Notes: generated from the sequence alone by a model not told the origin. Shown: positions 24,503 to 36,756, counted from the first letter of the stretch. The stretch is DNA of 64,000 bases from Nematostella vectensis (GCF_932526225.1 NC_064040.1:15805994-15869993), one strand, 5' to 3'. A program made the numbers and translations.

Positions 24503-27170
24503 CACTGTTAGTTTCAGGGAGTTATTTTTACTCCACTCAGAGAGTAAAAACTACTCTTTGCGATGGAGTACTTTTAAAGGAGTAATTTGAACTCCTTTAT
24601 TGGAGTAAAAACTACTCCACTGAGGAGTATTTTTTTTTGTTTACTCCCTTAACGGAGTAAGTTTTACTCTGCTGAGAATTAGTATCGAATGTTTATTAGA
24701 AAAAGAGTAATTTTCACTCTTGTTGGTCAAATAATGGAGTAAAAAGTACTCTTTTCTGGGGGGTAATTTTAGCAGAGTAAAAGCTACTCCAACTATCTGA
24801 AGTGAAAAGAGTTATTTTTACTCCAGATGGTCAAGAAATGGAGTAAAAAAGTACTCCTTTGAGGGGGTAGGTTTTGAAGAGTAAAAACTACTCCAGCCAT
24901 CTCGTGTTGAAAGAGTAGTTTTTACTCCAGCTGTATCTTTTTAGAGCAGTAACAAACCACACCAAATATATAAAATAAAGCGAGTTGTTTTTTTACTCTG
25001 AATTAGCTGAATTTAAGAAGGAAAACGATAGTCTTTATTATATAAGACAACAGATAAAAATAATAATTTATCGTATTTATTGTTGAGACAAAAAACTCTA
25101 CCCTGTGCCTAGGAGTTTCCTAAGATTTCCTAAGTTCGATCAAAACAACAAAATATGATTAAACTTCCTAAAAATTCCTAGGATTTCCTAGTATAAGCAG
25201 TAGACCAGAAAATCGGAATAATTTGGATAAGAAAATCTTAGGAAGAAGATTTGAAGCATTCTACAATTTAGGAACTCTTAGGAAATTCTTAGGAAATCCT
25301 AAAAGAACATTTTCAATACAAGAACAGGCCTCACCATACTTGCATATATTGTCAGCTGTACTACAACAATAGGAAATGTAATCAAAGACAGGCATTGGAC
25401 TCGAACATGAGTTTTATGTGGTGTACTTTCAGAATTTGCTCAGAATAATTAGTACTGCATTGAAAAGAAAGATAGGTAGGGTGATAATTGTATAAAATTC
25501 TTAGATCCGATTTGAACATTATAAAATCATATATATTGTTTCTAATAGAAATGCTACTTGAGATTATAAAAAAAAAGAAGTCCCGCTTTGCAAATAGAAG
25601 ACGGCTCACCAGGGCCCGTAAAAGCAAAATGTACCAGGCGTTCCTCGCTTTAAGTGGCCGAGAGGGGCTTGGGCCCAAGGCGCAAAATCATAACGGTCGA
25701 ACGAAAGCCATAGCCTCCAAACGGATAGCCGTTTATTCCCGTCTTCTACGCGTAATTCACCTTTTTTAAGGATTTGATGTCAGAACATGGATTGAAGTTA
25801 AAGGTTAGTGTGTAATGGGCTTTTTAATGTGATAGGTTCAATACTAAATGTGATTTTTGCGACCAACTTCAGCATCAAATCATCGTTCGTGAGCGGATTT
25901 CTCGAACTAGACTGATATGTTTTGTGATTCTTTGTTATCTTCCAAAGCAATACTACCTTCTTATGTGTTTCTCTTATTATCTTCGCAGGACATTATGATA
26001 GAGATAGTAAAATGTGCTCGAGTTGCAAAGCCAGAAAAGAAAGAAGTTTGAGGTATAAGGAATGTATCAATGCGTAAAGTTATTCACTAATCACTGTACT
26101 TACATCTAAAGCGCCTATGCTTTATAAACTGTTACTTGAAGCAAAAAATTGAATAACTTAGCTTAGTAAAAACCTAGTAATCAGTCTTGCACCTAAAACT
26201 TGTCCAGATATTTATTTTGAATATCTAATGTTACTGTAGTTGGTTTTTGTCCGTATATTCTGATCACAGTAAACCCTGCATATGAAGAACCTAGTTATCT
26301 TTTCAAGCTAGCCTACCAGGTTCAAATTTTTAAATTTGTTAAAAATGGTGCATATAGAGGCATTAGGCTTCTAGTTTCTTATCTGAATATACAAAGATGG
26401 AGGAGGAGGCAGTTCTTTTGGAAAACCGTAATGACGCCAAAAAGGGTAATGTTCAAAAGCTGTTAAAAGTTATAGAAAAATAATATTGTGTATGTTTGTT
26501 TCAGCTTTGTTATGTTGGAACACTTGTTAGTAATTTTGTCCTGGATACTTTATGTCAAATGACTATTATTTTTCAAACATTTTTTCAACTTATATTTTTG
26601 TTATTTTTTAAACTGAATTGTTTAATTAAATGATTTGTCAAATTCATAATAACGTCTTTTCCTTGGTGTTTCTAAATTACTCTAATTTCTCCAGTATTAA
26701 CCCCTGAAGTAGGTGGAGTTTAAACGGCCATTTTGTAAAAACAGGGGGGAGGGGGTTGAAATCATCCCTTTAGTTACCCAATTAGTAGGGGGAAATAAAA
26801 TAGGGAGTAAAAATTGACTCCCATTTTGAGGGTGAATTGTACTCTTTTAATGGAGTAACAACAAGCAACCTAGTAAATTACTCCACTTAGCTACCCCCTA
26901 AAGTGGGTAAAATTTACTCCCCTGAGAGAGTAGGAAAAAAAGGAGTAAAAAATAACTCCATTTTGAGGGTAAATTGTACTCCTTTAATGGAGTAATAGCA
27001 AGCAACCTAGTAAATCACTCCCTTTAGTTACTCCCCTACAGGGGTAAAATCTACTCCCTTGAGAGAGTAGGAAAAAGGGAGTAAAAAATTACTCCAAAAA
27101 GGGAGTCATTTTGTACCTCGGTTTTTTACTCCCTTTTTGGAGTTAAAACTACTCCCTGAAACTAACAGTG
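24503..27170. mobile_element. Non-autonomous EnSpm/CACTA-like DNA transposon
   Basis: The inverted ends CACTGTTAGTTTCAGGGAGT are exact over 20 bp and continue imperfectly. A CA dinucleotide at 24501-24502 and 27171-27172 is the target duplication. Removing it restores the gag frame. CACTA/G ends with a 2-3-bp duplication indicate EnSpm/CACTA. Both subterminal regions (about 24520-24950 and 26770-27160) are packed with GGAGTAAAAACTACTCC-type short palindromes. The centre contains AT-rich sequence and CCTAGGATTTCCTA repeats (about 25110-25300), with no transposase that I can recognise. The 2668-bp element therefore needs a transposase from elsewhere. Confidence 0.88.
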
Positions 27171-27743
27171 CAATAAAACGTTCTCACAGTTTTTAAGTCT
27201 GTCCGCGAACCCCATCAAGCTCTGTACATCTGACGCTTTAATCGGTGGGCCATCCGTAATCTCCTTAACGTGTGCAGATGCGATAGTGTATGGATGGCCA
27301 AAACGTTGCCTCAGTAAATTCCGGGCGGTACGGTAGCCGACTGTCGGATCCATTGTCACGCAACTACTAATGACACGCTTTGCGTCACCGGAAAAATACT
27401 GGAGGAGATATGTTAACTTCTCGCTCTCATCAGAAGTGTTTCTGTCGATGTTATTTTCGAAAGAGCGAATAAACGACCAATAATTTAGCGGGTTTTCGTC
27501 AAATCTCTGAATCTCAGGCCTAGGTAGAGTGAAACCTTGCCTCAATGTAGCTGCTAACTTCTCAAAGGACTTATCGTGACCGTGATTTGCTGCGCTGCTG
27601 ACATCAGCCCTGATATTTTGCATTTCAACGGACTGGTTCCACGAGGGCGCATTGGGGTTCAAATCGGAAATGGGTCTTTTCTGATACGATTCAGTGGGTA
27701 CTAGTGGCTTCTGAGCGTTGCATTTGAGCCCTCCCTTCCCCAT
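27171..27743 (-). pseudogene. BEL/Pao gag, central part
   Basis: This frame of about 190 codons contains LPRPEIQRFDENPLNYWSFI and YFSGDAKRVI, the conserved BEL/Pao capsid-like block. It runs directly into the CACTG element at 27170. A frameshift separates it from the N-terminal segment. Confidence 0.85.
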
Positions 27744-27759
27744 TTATTTCTTCGAAAAT

Positions 27760-28044
27760 GGTAGCCTCTAATTCAGCCTGTTCTATTCCGCATCGCGCAT
27801 CAAAGAGTTCGTGAGAGCGTTACATCTCATTTTCCTTTATTTCCATTTCTTGTCTCCTTTGTAGTTGTATTAGTTTTAATTGAGCAACAGCCCTTTTCGC
27901 AGCCGCTTTCTTCGCTAACAAAGAGCTAGTGATGGAAACATTTGAGCCTACCTCACTCGCAGAATCTCCCAATCTCTCGGCGCTGGGCTTCCTGTGCCGG
28001 CCTCTGTCAATGGCTTCGCTAATTTGCATATTGAAGCGTGGCAA
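27760..28044 (-). pseudogene. BEL/Pao gag, N-terminal part
   Basis: A coiled-coil-like, Ala/Lys/Gln-rich segment (AKKAAAKRAVAQLKLIQLQR) typical of the gag N terminus, followed by an in-frame TAA near 27817. The same frame then continues to about 27760 before a frameshift. One nonsense and one frameshift mutation are therefore visible in gag alone. Confidence 0.7.
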
Positions 28045-28174
28045 ATTCTCTATTTCTCCGATGTCTCGAATTATTTTCGCGCAAACTCTCTTCGAATCGC
28101 TGCTTCTTATCTAAATTATCACCCAAATAATACACTCTGCAGCCAATTCTCAGTCTTCAAGAGTCTTTTAATGA

Positions 28175-28363
28175 TGTAGTGGTGTGTGAGTTCTCTAAAT
28201 CAACGTCCGCAAGAGTTTCTAATAGTACGACAACTCGTTCACGTGCCATCCAGCTCGGCACCTTTCGCCGCTTTTATTCTTCGTGATGCGCGTGTTCGCA
28301 TGTATTATTAAAACTAAACATAAACAAAATACATAATCACAATCAATAGCTCAATATAAAAAT
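28175..28363 (-). repeat. BEL/Pao 5' LTR, proximal half
   Basis: The internal-side half of the 5' LTR. It matches 20195-20382 with scattered substitutions and ends abruptly at the Helentron junction. The remaining part is at 38056-38216. Confidence 0.9.
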
Positions 28364-28365
28364 AG

Positions 28366-28380
28366 GCAGTCAAAGACTGC
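28366..28380. repeat. Helentron 3' terminal hairpin
   Basis: GCAGTC-AAA-GACTGC gives a perfect 6-bp stem with a 3-nt loop, 2 nt inside the junction. Rolling-circle elements carry a short hairpin near the 3' end that acts in termination. This one fits in position and size. Confidence 0.75.
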
Positions 28381-29069
28381 ATGTGACTCAAGGTATAATG
28401 CATAAGAAACGTAAAGAGTAGAGACTTTAGTGTAGGTCTTAGCATAGTGAATTGTTTCTGAAGAAGTTAGAATTTACAGTGTAAGCATAAGAAACAGAAA
28501 GATGTGAAAAATTAGGTTGTGTGGCTAAACACCATAAAAATGTTCAATTTTGCAAAATATAAACATTTTATTTCCACTTCAATATAAATATATAACGTGA
28601 ATACAATTTTTGTGGCTTTTCAAAAATATTGATATAGTGTTATAATATGAACAGTAACATCTTATATAAAAATATATTCAATAAAATCCCTTTAAAATAA
28701 TATTTGTCTGTACTTTCACTCTATTTTGTAATATAATTGTGAAATGTTTGTTGATTAGAAACAATTTATCATGGATGGTCTTGGTTGACCAATAACTAGA
28801 TTTTGGCTTATACAATATGATCAATATGAGTTGAATATCAGCAAGACCATTGTACACAGTCATCTAGATACAATATGAACAAGAACAATAATGCTGGTTC
28901 CAGTTTTACAACTAAACGAACTCTAAATTTAACTTTTTTGAATGAATTTCTCTGTATTATACAAGAAAAGCAGAGAATATCAGACATTATGCCTGTAGTT
29001 CAACAAAAACTCAAAATATGCAAATAAATGTTTTTCTGTAGTGTTTATACCTTCGACGTGTTTTGAGGT
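28381..29069. other. Helentron 3' non-coding region
   Basis: AT-rich, with no domain-bearing frame on either strand. It lies between the terminal hairpin and the stop codon of the RPA-like gene. A motif TGTGACTCAAGG near 28382 resembles the GTGACGAAAGG start of the 5' hairpin and could be a subterminal repeat. Confidence 0.5.
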
Positions 29070-30347
29070 CTAAAAGAGAACCTGATGAATGACAGAGGTT
29101 GAATTATCCACAATAAGTTGCTTAGTTCCAGCAGTTAAGAAAAGCTTGTTCAGTTCTTTAGGTGATAAGTCATCTATTCTAGTGTCGCCTTTGTTGATGG
29201 AGATGAGAAAACTTTGCAGGCCATCATTAAAGCATGTGTACATCTGCATTTTGCCATCAGTTTTCTTGACAGTTAAGTTGCAAACCAGTTTTGTTTGGCA
29301 TTCTGAAAAGAGCATAGTTGTTTGGCAAGTTGGCAGGGGACATGTTATCATGTCATCTTCACTATCATCTTGATTTAGCGTGGTGTTGCATACAACACAA
29401 GAGTTTGCTGCTTTCACATTGGCACCGATAAACCGTCCCTCGATAATATTTTCAGCAAATTGCTCAGATGTTAAGTTTATGTCATGGATTTGTCGATCAG
29501 CTGGTTCAATTGATGTTGAAGTATTTGTAGATAGATATTTAACGTCATCAAATACTCTGATTCTAACATTCTTAAATGTGTACGTTTTTCCACATTCTAC
29601 ACTGTCAATGAGGTCTTCCCAGAGAGTGAGTTTTATTGTGCTATGCTCATCACCAATGATACAGTCTGATTTCTTTAGCTGTTGACCTTGTTTAATGATC
29701 AATTGATTTTCGTGATTCTTTGTTACCACCTTAGCAACAATGTCAACTGCCTTGTATTCTGGCGCTGATAACGCTTCTTGCACCGTCACAATAGATGAGA
29801 CAACTTGGGAGTTATATGAGAATTCTGGCGCTGCTGATGTTATCTTTGATTTTTTCGTCATTCTGAACTCTTCAGAGGTACTGGTGCTAGCCATTCTTTT
29901 GGTGGCTGTGATTTTTATTGGTGATTTATTTTGGTATGGTTCAAGGAGATTTTTTCTTAGCTGTGGGTCATAGCACACGGCACGGACCTTTTCAGCTTCT
30001 CCAGTTTGGACAAGACAGTCAAAGTATGGTTTTCTGTTTTTTTTTTTTCGCATGCTTAACAGGACTTAGGCTATGAACAAAACCCTCTAGTTGAACATCT
30101 GAAAGAATAGAACTTATTTTAGTCATTGCAAACACATTGTTTATTATGCTTTACACAACAAAGAAATATATATCTTACCTGGTGAGTCGTCAGCTTTGTT
30201 GAGTTGTTGTTGTCTGCAATTAAAAGGAGATGTTATGTAATAATATTAGCAAAGAGTACAAAGATATTACCTAAGATAAGATGGAAACGAAAAATAGAAA
30301 TGAAATTAAGATACAAGTACTTACGGGTTTGTTGTAGGAGTGCTCAT
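29070..30347 (-). CDS. Helentron RPA-like ssDNA-binding protein, three exons
   Basis: The ATG is at 30347-30345. Exons are 30347-30325, 30213-30179 and 30098-29070, all with GT-AG borders and agreeing phases; the ORF from 30053 alone misses the start. Exon 3 opens with QLEGFVHSLSPVK, a block typical of transposon-borne RPA proteins. An OB-fold region follows (LKLTLWEDLID...KTYTFKNVRIRVF). The C-terminal part has a Cys pair, CVVC, and then CPLPTC, a zinc-ribbon arrangement. The role is to bind single-stranded DNA during rolling-circle transposition. A one-base slip in the T12 run at 30037-30048 breaks the frame near codon 37, so this copy is probably non-functional. Confidence 0.85.
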
Positions 30348-30566
30348 GTTGGTATTCTGTAATGAAATAAAGTGTATCTAAACAATTGCACTATTGAGTG
30401 TATTTAACTGTGTTTCTAATACATAATATTTATAATAAGTACCTAATTATTCAGAATACCGGTAGTCTCATAAGAACATAATCAGTATGTGCTAATGTTA
30501 AATAAACTAGTGTGTAATGTAAATTGTTTGCACTGTATTTATAGACTCCATTATCAATTTTTGCCT
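30348..30566. other. Helentron intergenic spacer
   Basis: About 220 bp of AT-rich sequence separate the stop codon of the endonuclease domain from the RPA-like ATG. It would have to contain the RPA promoter. No clear TATA-like element was singled out. Confidence 0.4.
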
Positions 30567-31200
30567 TTAGTTAATGAAGCTGTTTATCAATACACAAATG
30601 GCTTTATGATCAGAAAAATATGTCTCCAAAATCTGAAAGCTTGTTTGCACTTCAGGTAAATTAGTGTAGATGTGGTCAATACAGGTTTTACTGTCTGTTG
30701 TACTACATGAAACTAGCTGTCTATAACAATTTTGTGTTATAAAAAAGTTATAAAGTGATGCACGGCGTGATTCACTGAACCAGTTCACATTGAAATCACC
30801 AATAAAAATGTTAATTTGTGTTGGTAGAGAGTCTAGTGTCTCTTTCATAGCATTACATAATTCTGTTATTGATACTGTTGGTGAGCTGTATACTCCCACT
30901 ATTGTAATATGAGGTATGATCATAAACCTCAAAATAGTTATTTCTACACCATGTATATTACTACAAAATGGATATCCTGGGTAATAGTCAAGACGGCTAT
31001 ACACTGCTGTACCTCCATATGGCCTTACATTTTGTCTTGGTGTACCATCATTTCTGAACAATGTATAGTTTTTATCATCTAATAGATATGAATCATCATT
31101 TTCATGCTGAAAAAATCTTGTTTCTGAAAAAAATATTTACATCAGTGCTTGAGTAATTTAAGTCATGACGTATGTCATCTATATGCTTGTGCAATGATCT
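30567..31200 (-). pseudogene. Helentron endonuclease domain (frameshifted)
   Basis: The endonuclease/exonuclease/phosphatase fold begins in the tail of the helicase frame (KICFLNARSLHKHIDDI, near 31200). It then shifts frame in the A/T run at 31127-31133 and continues in the 164-codon frame 31061-30567. Seen motifs are YGGTAVYSR, the catalytic-type GDFNVNW and the final SDHKAI His block. All are typical of AP-like endonucleases, which Helentrons share with non-LTR retrotransposons. The role is nicking DNA. It is fused to the C-terminal side of the helicase in the ancestral polyprotein. Confidence 0.85.
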
Positions 31201-32925
31201 TGCATTGAGAAAACAGATTTTAATACTAGCTTGAGGTGCTTCATATATGGGACTAACAGAAAGTGACAGTTTTCCTTCAGTTCTCAATCGATGCATTTCA
31301 GTTTGGACGTCAGTATTAACAGCTATTTTGCTTTCACATAAGTCAGTTATATATAGACCATCTATAGTTGTTACTCTACTTAATCCTACATAATGTATAT
31401 GAGGAATGGCTCTTTTGGTTTCAAAATTTACTACAATTCTACTTTCAGTATCACCCTGTGATCTATGTATTGTTTTAGCAGCAGCAGGTCTAAGTGGAAA
31501 TTGTTTTCTCATCACGTGTACAGATCTTGTTCTACCTACAGCAAATTGAGTGCTAATAGGTTTGATTGGTGTGCATGTTGGTTCAATATCATTGACATAT
31601 AGCTGTCTATTATCATGCCTGGTTTTTTGACCAACATCAGCATGACCAAACTGTACCCATATAATACCTGATGGTTTGTCTGTTTTATGTATTTGCATAA
31701 ATTTTATGACACTACCAGCACCATTGGTCATACCATCATCATTTCTAGTGTTTAGTGATATCTCTGTTCTTTCACCAATTGCCAAATGCAAAACAGAATG
31801 CAGTTGTTTTGTTTTTCTAGGATCTTTAGGTATTTGCTTTAATATTTTGTCTCTAAGTTCTTCCGAATCTGTTCCAATGACAGTGGCATGTGCTTTAATA
31901 GAGTATTTTGGACCCTGAAGAGCATTATGAGCTTTATAGTTGAAGTCATTGACTTTAGCATTTTGAATAAATAAATGAGGTGCATCTTTGGGATACTGAG
32001 CACTAGTGTGGTTAAGAATTCTTTCCTTTAATTTGATTATATCCTCTTTAGTATGATTTCCCTCTCTTAATCTATTCAATAATTCAGCAAAGTCTTTGCT
32101 TTCCCTCTGTCGCATGATTTCTTTAAGTTCAAACATTTTGAAAAGTTCTTGCCATACATTAGGTGCAAGAACACCATATTCATCATTATCCATGTCTTTA
32201 AATATATAACCATCCATTACAGGTTGTAATTGAAACAAATCTCCTATAGCAACAATACTAACACCGCCAAATGGTAGCGAGCTGCCTTTGATGTCTTTAA
32301 GTCTATTATTGAATTGGACATTAAACATAGTATTACCAACCATAGATATTTCATCTACAAATATCAACTTAAGTCCACCTATTTGACATCTTAATGTATT
32401 AAGCCTACTTGAATCAAGTTTCTTATAGTTCTTTAATGACTGACAGGCTGGTACTGCTAAAGCACTATGAATGGTATTGCCCTTTATATTATATGCTGCT
32501 TTCCCTGTGGGTGCTAACATAAGTATTTTTGTTTCAGCAAAATTAACGCCAGGTCTGGTGTTATAATATTTCAAAGCAGCTTGGTATAAGGCTTTAGTGA
32601 CATGTGATTTACCCACACCTGCACCACCACTTAGAAAGCAGTAAAATGCCTCACCAGAAGTTTTTATTAAATGTAGTACATGATAGAAAAATTCTTTTTG
32701 CTCTTTATTCAACGTCTGTACCATACATCTATATTCATCATCTGGCAGTTCATTCATAATAAGTGTTTCAGTATTATCAACTGATGGTATTCCTAAATCA
32801 TCTGATAGATTATAGTTTCCAGTGAAGTCAGGATGTAAGTCTTGATCACCTTCAGCTCGGTCTTGTTGTTCAAGATTTTGAGTACAAGGTGCTATCTCAT
32901 CAAATCTATCCTCTAATCTATTCAT
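31102..32925 (-). pseudogene. Helentron Pif1-type helicase
   Basis: A 607-codon frame. Walker A is GGAGVGKSHVT near residue 100, Walker B is LIFVDEISM near 190, and SIVAIGDLFQLQPV follows. Motif V-like KTIHRSQGDT and motif VI-like HYVGLSRVTT lie near residues 490-520. This is the superfamily 1B Pif1/RecD-like helicase of Helitrons, which unwinds the displaced strand during rolling-circle transposition. Its ATG overlaps the stop of the preceding frame by 4 nt, which looks like a one-base indel in a longer Rep-helicase polyprotein. The endonuclease domain begins at the C terminus and is cut by a frameshift. Confidence 0.92.
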
Positions 32926-33416
32926 GTCTTGTTTTGTATTTCATTAAAGTCCTCATTGCAAACTGCATATTGTTTCATTTGTTCATTGATGACATTGGCA
33001 AGTAACATATAGCGTTCTTCATAAGATGAAAATGTACCAAGAATATCAGTTTCTTCATTTCGCCATGGAGTAAATAGCATTAGAAGTTCACGATAATGTT
33101 TTTCCGGCTCAGCTTCCTTATTAAACCACACACTTCTAATTATCCTAGCCTTTGCTCGTTTTTTAGTTTTGCTACGTGGTGTTTTCTGAGCTTCTGTATC
33201 ATCATCATCATTTAGATTATCATCAACAAAATTCTCTAACGGAAGACCATCAACATCAACTTGATTAGTTTGTTTTAAATAAGGCTTTCCAGCACAATCA
33301 TACCATGCTGCCCAGTCTGCAAGTGTGATATTTTCTAGTTTTAGAGGGCGCTTTGAATATCTTTTGAGTAAACCACTGGACGGTATAGATTTCTTCAGAG
33401 TCATCATCCATTTCAT
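32922..33416 (-). pseudogene. Helentron Rep-helicase linker segment
   Basis: This frame contains LLKRYSKRPLKLENITLADW followed by AAWYD, the block that normally follows the Helitron Rep domain. An acidic/basic linker with a KTKKRAKARIIR stretch comes next. It overlaps the Rep frame by 119 nt in another phase, so the frameshift lies near 33375-33390. It reaches the helicase frame through another one-base shift. Confidence 0.85.
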
Positions 33417-35010
33417 TAATATTATCCATTGGTTTTAATAGGTCAACTCTTTCATTAGGTGGTGATGTATTTATAAATATTATCTGTCTAGATGATTTTC
33501 TCATTGGAAGCTGTAACACAATGTACACTGCTTCTTGTGCACTTATCTCAACATTATTGAGGAACTTACTTCCAATATCCCTTACTTGTTGATTTATTGT
33601 TTTATTACCTTGCCTAGCTTCAGTACATGCCTCTCTTAAAAGTTCACTCATGCCTTTCTGGCCTTTTGATATATAATTCACTATGTACACAGCACATGCA
33701 TAGACATCTAAGACAAACTGTATATCCATGTTAGCTCTCCATGCAGAGAGACAATCAGGGTTGTAATTATTTATGCGTAATTCATTGGGATTTCTTTTCA
33801 GAAACACAGTAGGTGTGTTAATCGATGAACTTACAGCAAGTAAATAGTTTTGTTTAGTGATATTAAGGTTCACGAGTAACTGGTCAAATGTAATATCTTC
33901 ACCTTCTTTGCTTTCATCTAGATACACTTGAATTGCCTTCCAATTATCTCTATATATTTTTATTTCCTTTTCGGGTGTATCCTCATCTAGAGGATATATT
34001 ATCATAGTTTGCTTCATTGGTGGCTGTGGATAGTTAAATCTACATTTGCTGCTTGTATTTTTACGGCATGTATGCGAATGTCTATGTACCTGTCTATTAA
34101 CCAAGACTAGTAAATCAGCATTGTCTACTGGCTTTTGGCAAGTTATTATCTTATCAATAAATGATGTGACATCTTCATCACTATCTATTTGAAATTGTGG
34201 TGCATCTTCAAGCCACATCAGCATATGTATATGAGGAGACCCTCTTTGCTGATATTCTACACGGTAAAACCAGTCAGATATTTTACCTAAAGGTTGAGCA
34301 GAACTGAACAAGAAGTTTGTTAAAAATTGATTAACTTGATAATCAAAGTGTCTTGCACATGTCACAGGGTCACTCTGAATTAAGCGACACCTGTCATCCC
34401 AATTAAAATTGTCTATTTGTTCATCAGTGTATTCCTTATTGTCTACAAGCTGACCAAGTATTCTAAGTAGGTGCATCCATTGTGTTTCAGCTGATGAGAA
34501 ACTACAAAATAGTGTAACAGGACCTAACTGCCTAATCATTGCAAACAGATCTTTTTTAGCTTTTTCAAAGTATGGAGGTGAACCTCTCAATGCATTTAAA
34601 AATTTGTATCCATCATCATGACGAATCAATCTGTCTATTGATCCTTGCTGTTTAAGTTGTCCAGCAGTAATATTTTTGTTGTTTCCCTTACATTTTCTCA
34701 GAGCTATATGTGATTTTCCTAAGAGAATTTTCATTTGCAACTTTTTTGTTTTGTAAAATATATTTTCAATGCACACTGCAGCTCGTCTGTCAGACCGTCT
34801 CAACTCTGATTTACATATATCACTATAGTTAATATCGACTAATCTTTGTTTATTGTCAATTCGTGGTTGTCCAAGAAATATTCCAGGGTATGCTAACTCT
34901 TCACAATATTTGTCTCTAAAAACACTTAATGGTCTATTCCCTTCACCTGGAGCAATATTTAATATGTTTTGCCTTTCATTATCTTCTAAAAAGTCAGTTG
35001 CTGTAAACAT
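33298..35010 (-). pseudogene. Helentron Rep (HUH nuclease, Helitron_like_N)
   Basis: The frame carries EYQQRGSPHIHMLMW (HUH at residues 260-262, genome 34233-34225). It also carries VYACAVYIVNYISKGQKG, in which Y440 and Y444 are the expected paired catalytic tyrosines before a Lys. An upstream SADFFY-like counterpart (RHFDYQVNQFL) and a Cys/His cluster (HRHSHTCRK) also fit Helitron_like_N. Rep nicks the element end, becomes covalently attached and starts rolling-circle transfer. It is in the same frame as the upstream OTU frame, separated only by a TAA at 35053-35055, so it was part of one polyprotein. Confidence 0.92.
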
Positions 35011-35769
35011 AGTATCAGTAACACCAGCAATTGTTTCTGCTTCATCTTCATGTTATTCATTTTGGTCTAGCCCTTCAGAATCAATATCATTGTCATCAGT
35101 TTCATCTATTGTATCTGACTGTACCTTCTCATTAATTTCATCATTATCAGCTCTGTTGTATTGATTGATCCAGTCATTATTCAGTACTATACCTTCATCT
35201 CTATATAAACTACTATGTGTTATAAGCCAATTTGCTGCTTGAAGTACTTTATATGGTCTTACATTTAGTGACAGTGCAGAACTCTTATATTTCAGCATCC
35301 GCTTTAAATTAACTTTAATTGTAGCAGTTTGATTTTGCAATCGTGGTAATATATTAACTGTATTAGTTACATCAGCAGGTACATTAACAATATTTCCATG
35401 TATCTTAAGCTGTCTCCCCCTAGGTGCCTGCATTAATTTTTGAAATGCAATTCTTGGAGCTAATAATCTACATTCTAGTTCATTGAGATCAAAGAAATCT
35501 GGTTTATCTGGAAATGCCATACCATTCGCTACAGCACATGGTGGGACTTTATTTTTTTGCAAATAATTAGAGCATGTTCTACAAACCCATTCTTTGTTAC
35601 CAACACTTATCTTATTTAATAGATATTTCACAACATCAGGATTTGATTGTCTCAGCTTAGTAGTACTACTCACACTATGTTTATACCATAGTTGATCACA
35701 ACATATACAAATATACAGAGGGCCTTGGTTTACTATTTCTTGGAACCGCTTTATTGCAAATTCAATGGA

Positions 35770-36075
35770 TGAGTTAGCTCTATATTTTCTTTGGTATTCA
35801 TTACGCTTTGATTTCTTTTCCGGTGATGCATTCATTTCTCTATTTTTTCTTTGGTATTCATTTCTCTTTGATTTTTTTTCTGGTGATGCATTCATTTCTC
35901 TATATTTTCTTAGGTATTCATTACACTTTAATTTCTTTTCTGGTGATGAATTAATTTCTCTATATTTTCTTAGGTATTCATTACACTTTAATTTCTTTTC
36001 TGGTGATGCATTCATTTCTCTATAATTTCTTTGGTATTCATTTCTCTTTGATTTTTTTTCTGGTGAAGTATTATT
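35770..36075 (-). repeat. 60-bp coding tandem repeat, five copies
   Basis: Five copies of a 60-bp unit encode N-(A/S)-SPEKKxKxNEYxRxYRE. All copies stay in frame and vary mainly at conservative positions. They form a strongly basic, charged region between the OTU and DUF6570-like domains. Confidence 0.93.
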
Positions 36076-36717
36076 TTGTTTGGATTGCCTGTATTCCTTC
36101 ATGTATTGCCTAATGTAGGTAGCCCTGTCTTGCTTTTTTGTTTCATTTGAATTAGAACTTTTGCTTGTACTTGCTTGCTTTCTTTTTTCTGGACGACTCG
36201 AAATTGTATTTTCCCTGTCAATATTGTTCGAACTTTGTTGATGTGAAACAGAACATGTTGATACGTAGTGCACTTGACCAATATGTCCTATGTATATTGT
36301 TCTAATATTATTTATTATTGTATTTGCTGGCTCAACTAATGTGACTTCCCTAATATTTGAATCTGATTCTATAATATGAATCTTTAAACTCATTGCATCA
36401 GCAACAGCCTGTATTATAATATGATTGGCCCATGTTCCTTGTAGAGACACATTAGTTAAACACTGTGACCAAGATGAATCTATGATACTTTCAATAAATC
36501 GTTCAGGATTGTCCTTTAAATATCTCACTCCTAAAGCTCTAATTTCTGCATGTTTATTTGAATTACCATATAGCTGATGTGATACTGATTTGAAAAAGCA
36601 ATCACCTCCTCCACCAACATCTAGTGGTGTTAAACCATGTCGAAGCATTCGGTATCTTAACGTAAAGTCACCATTACTATATAAACATATATCTTCAATA
36701 TTATTATTATCAGTTAC

Positions 36718-36756
36718 AGGACCAGGATTCAATTCAATGTCCCCAGACAATAAAAG
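36718..36756 (-). other. 2A-like ribosome-skipping motif
   Basis: The peptide GDIELNPGP fits the D-(V/I)-E-x-N-P-G-P consensus. Skipping would occur between G343 (36721-36723) and P344 (36718-36720), releasing the basic N-terminal part from the OTU-Rep-helicase polyprotein. Confidence 0.85.

Noticed and set aside
25382-25769. Two ORFs inside the CACTG element
   Set aside because: They overlap on opposite strands, are short and show no transposase motif.
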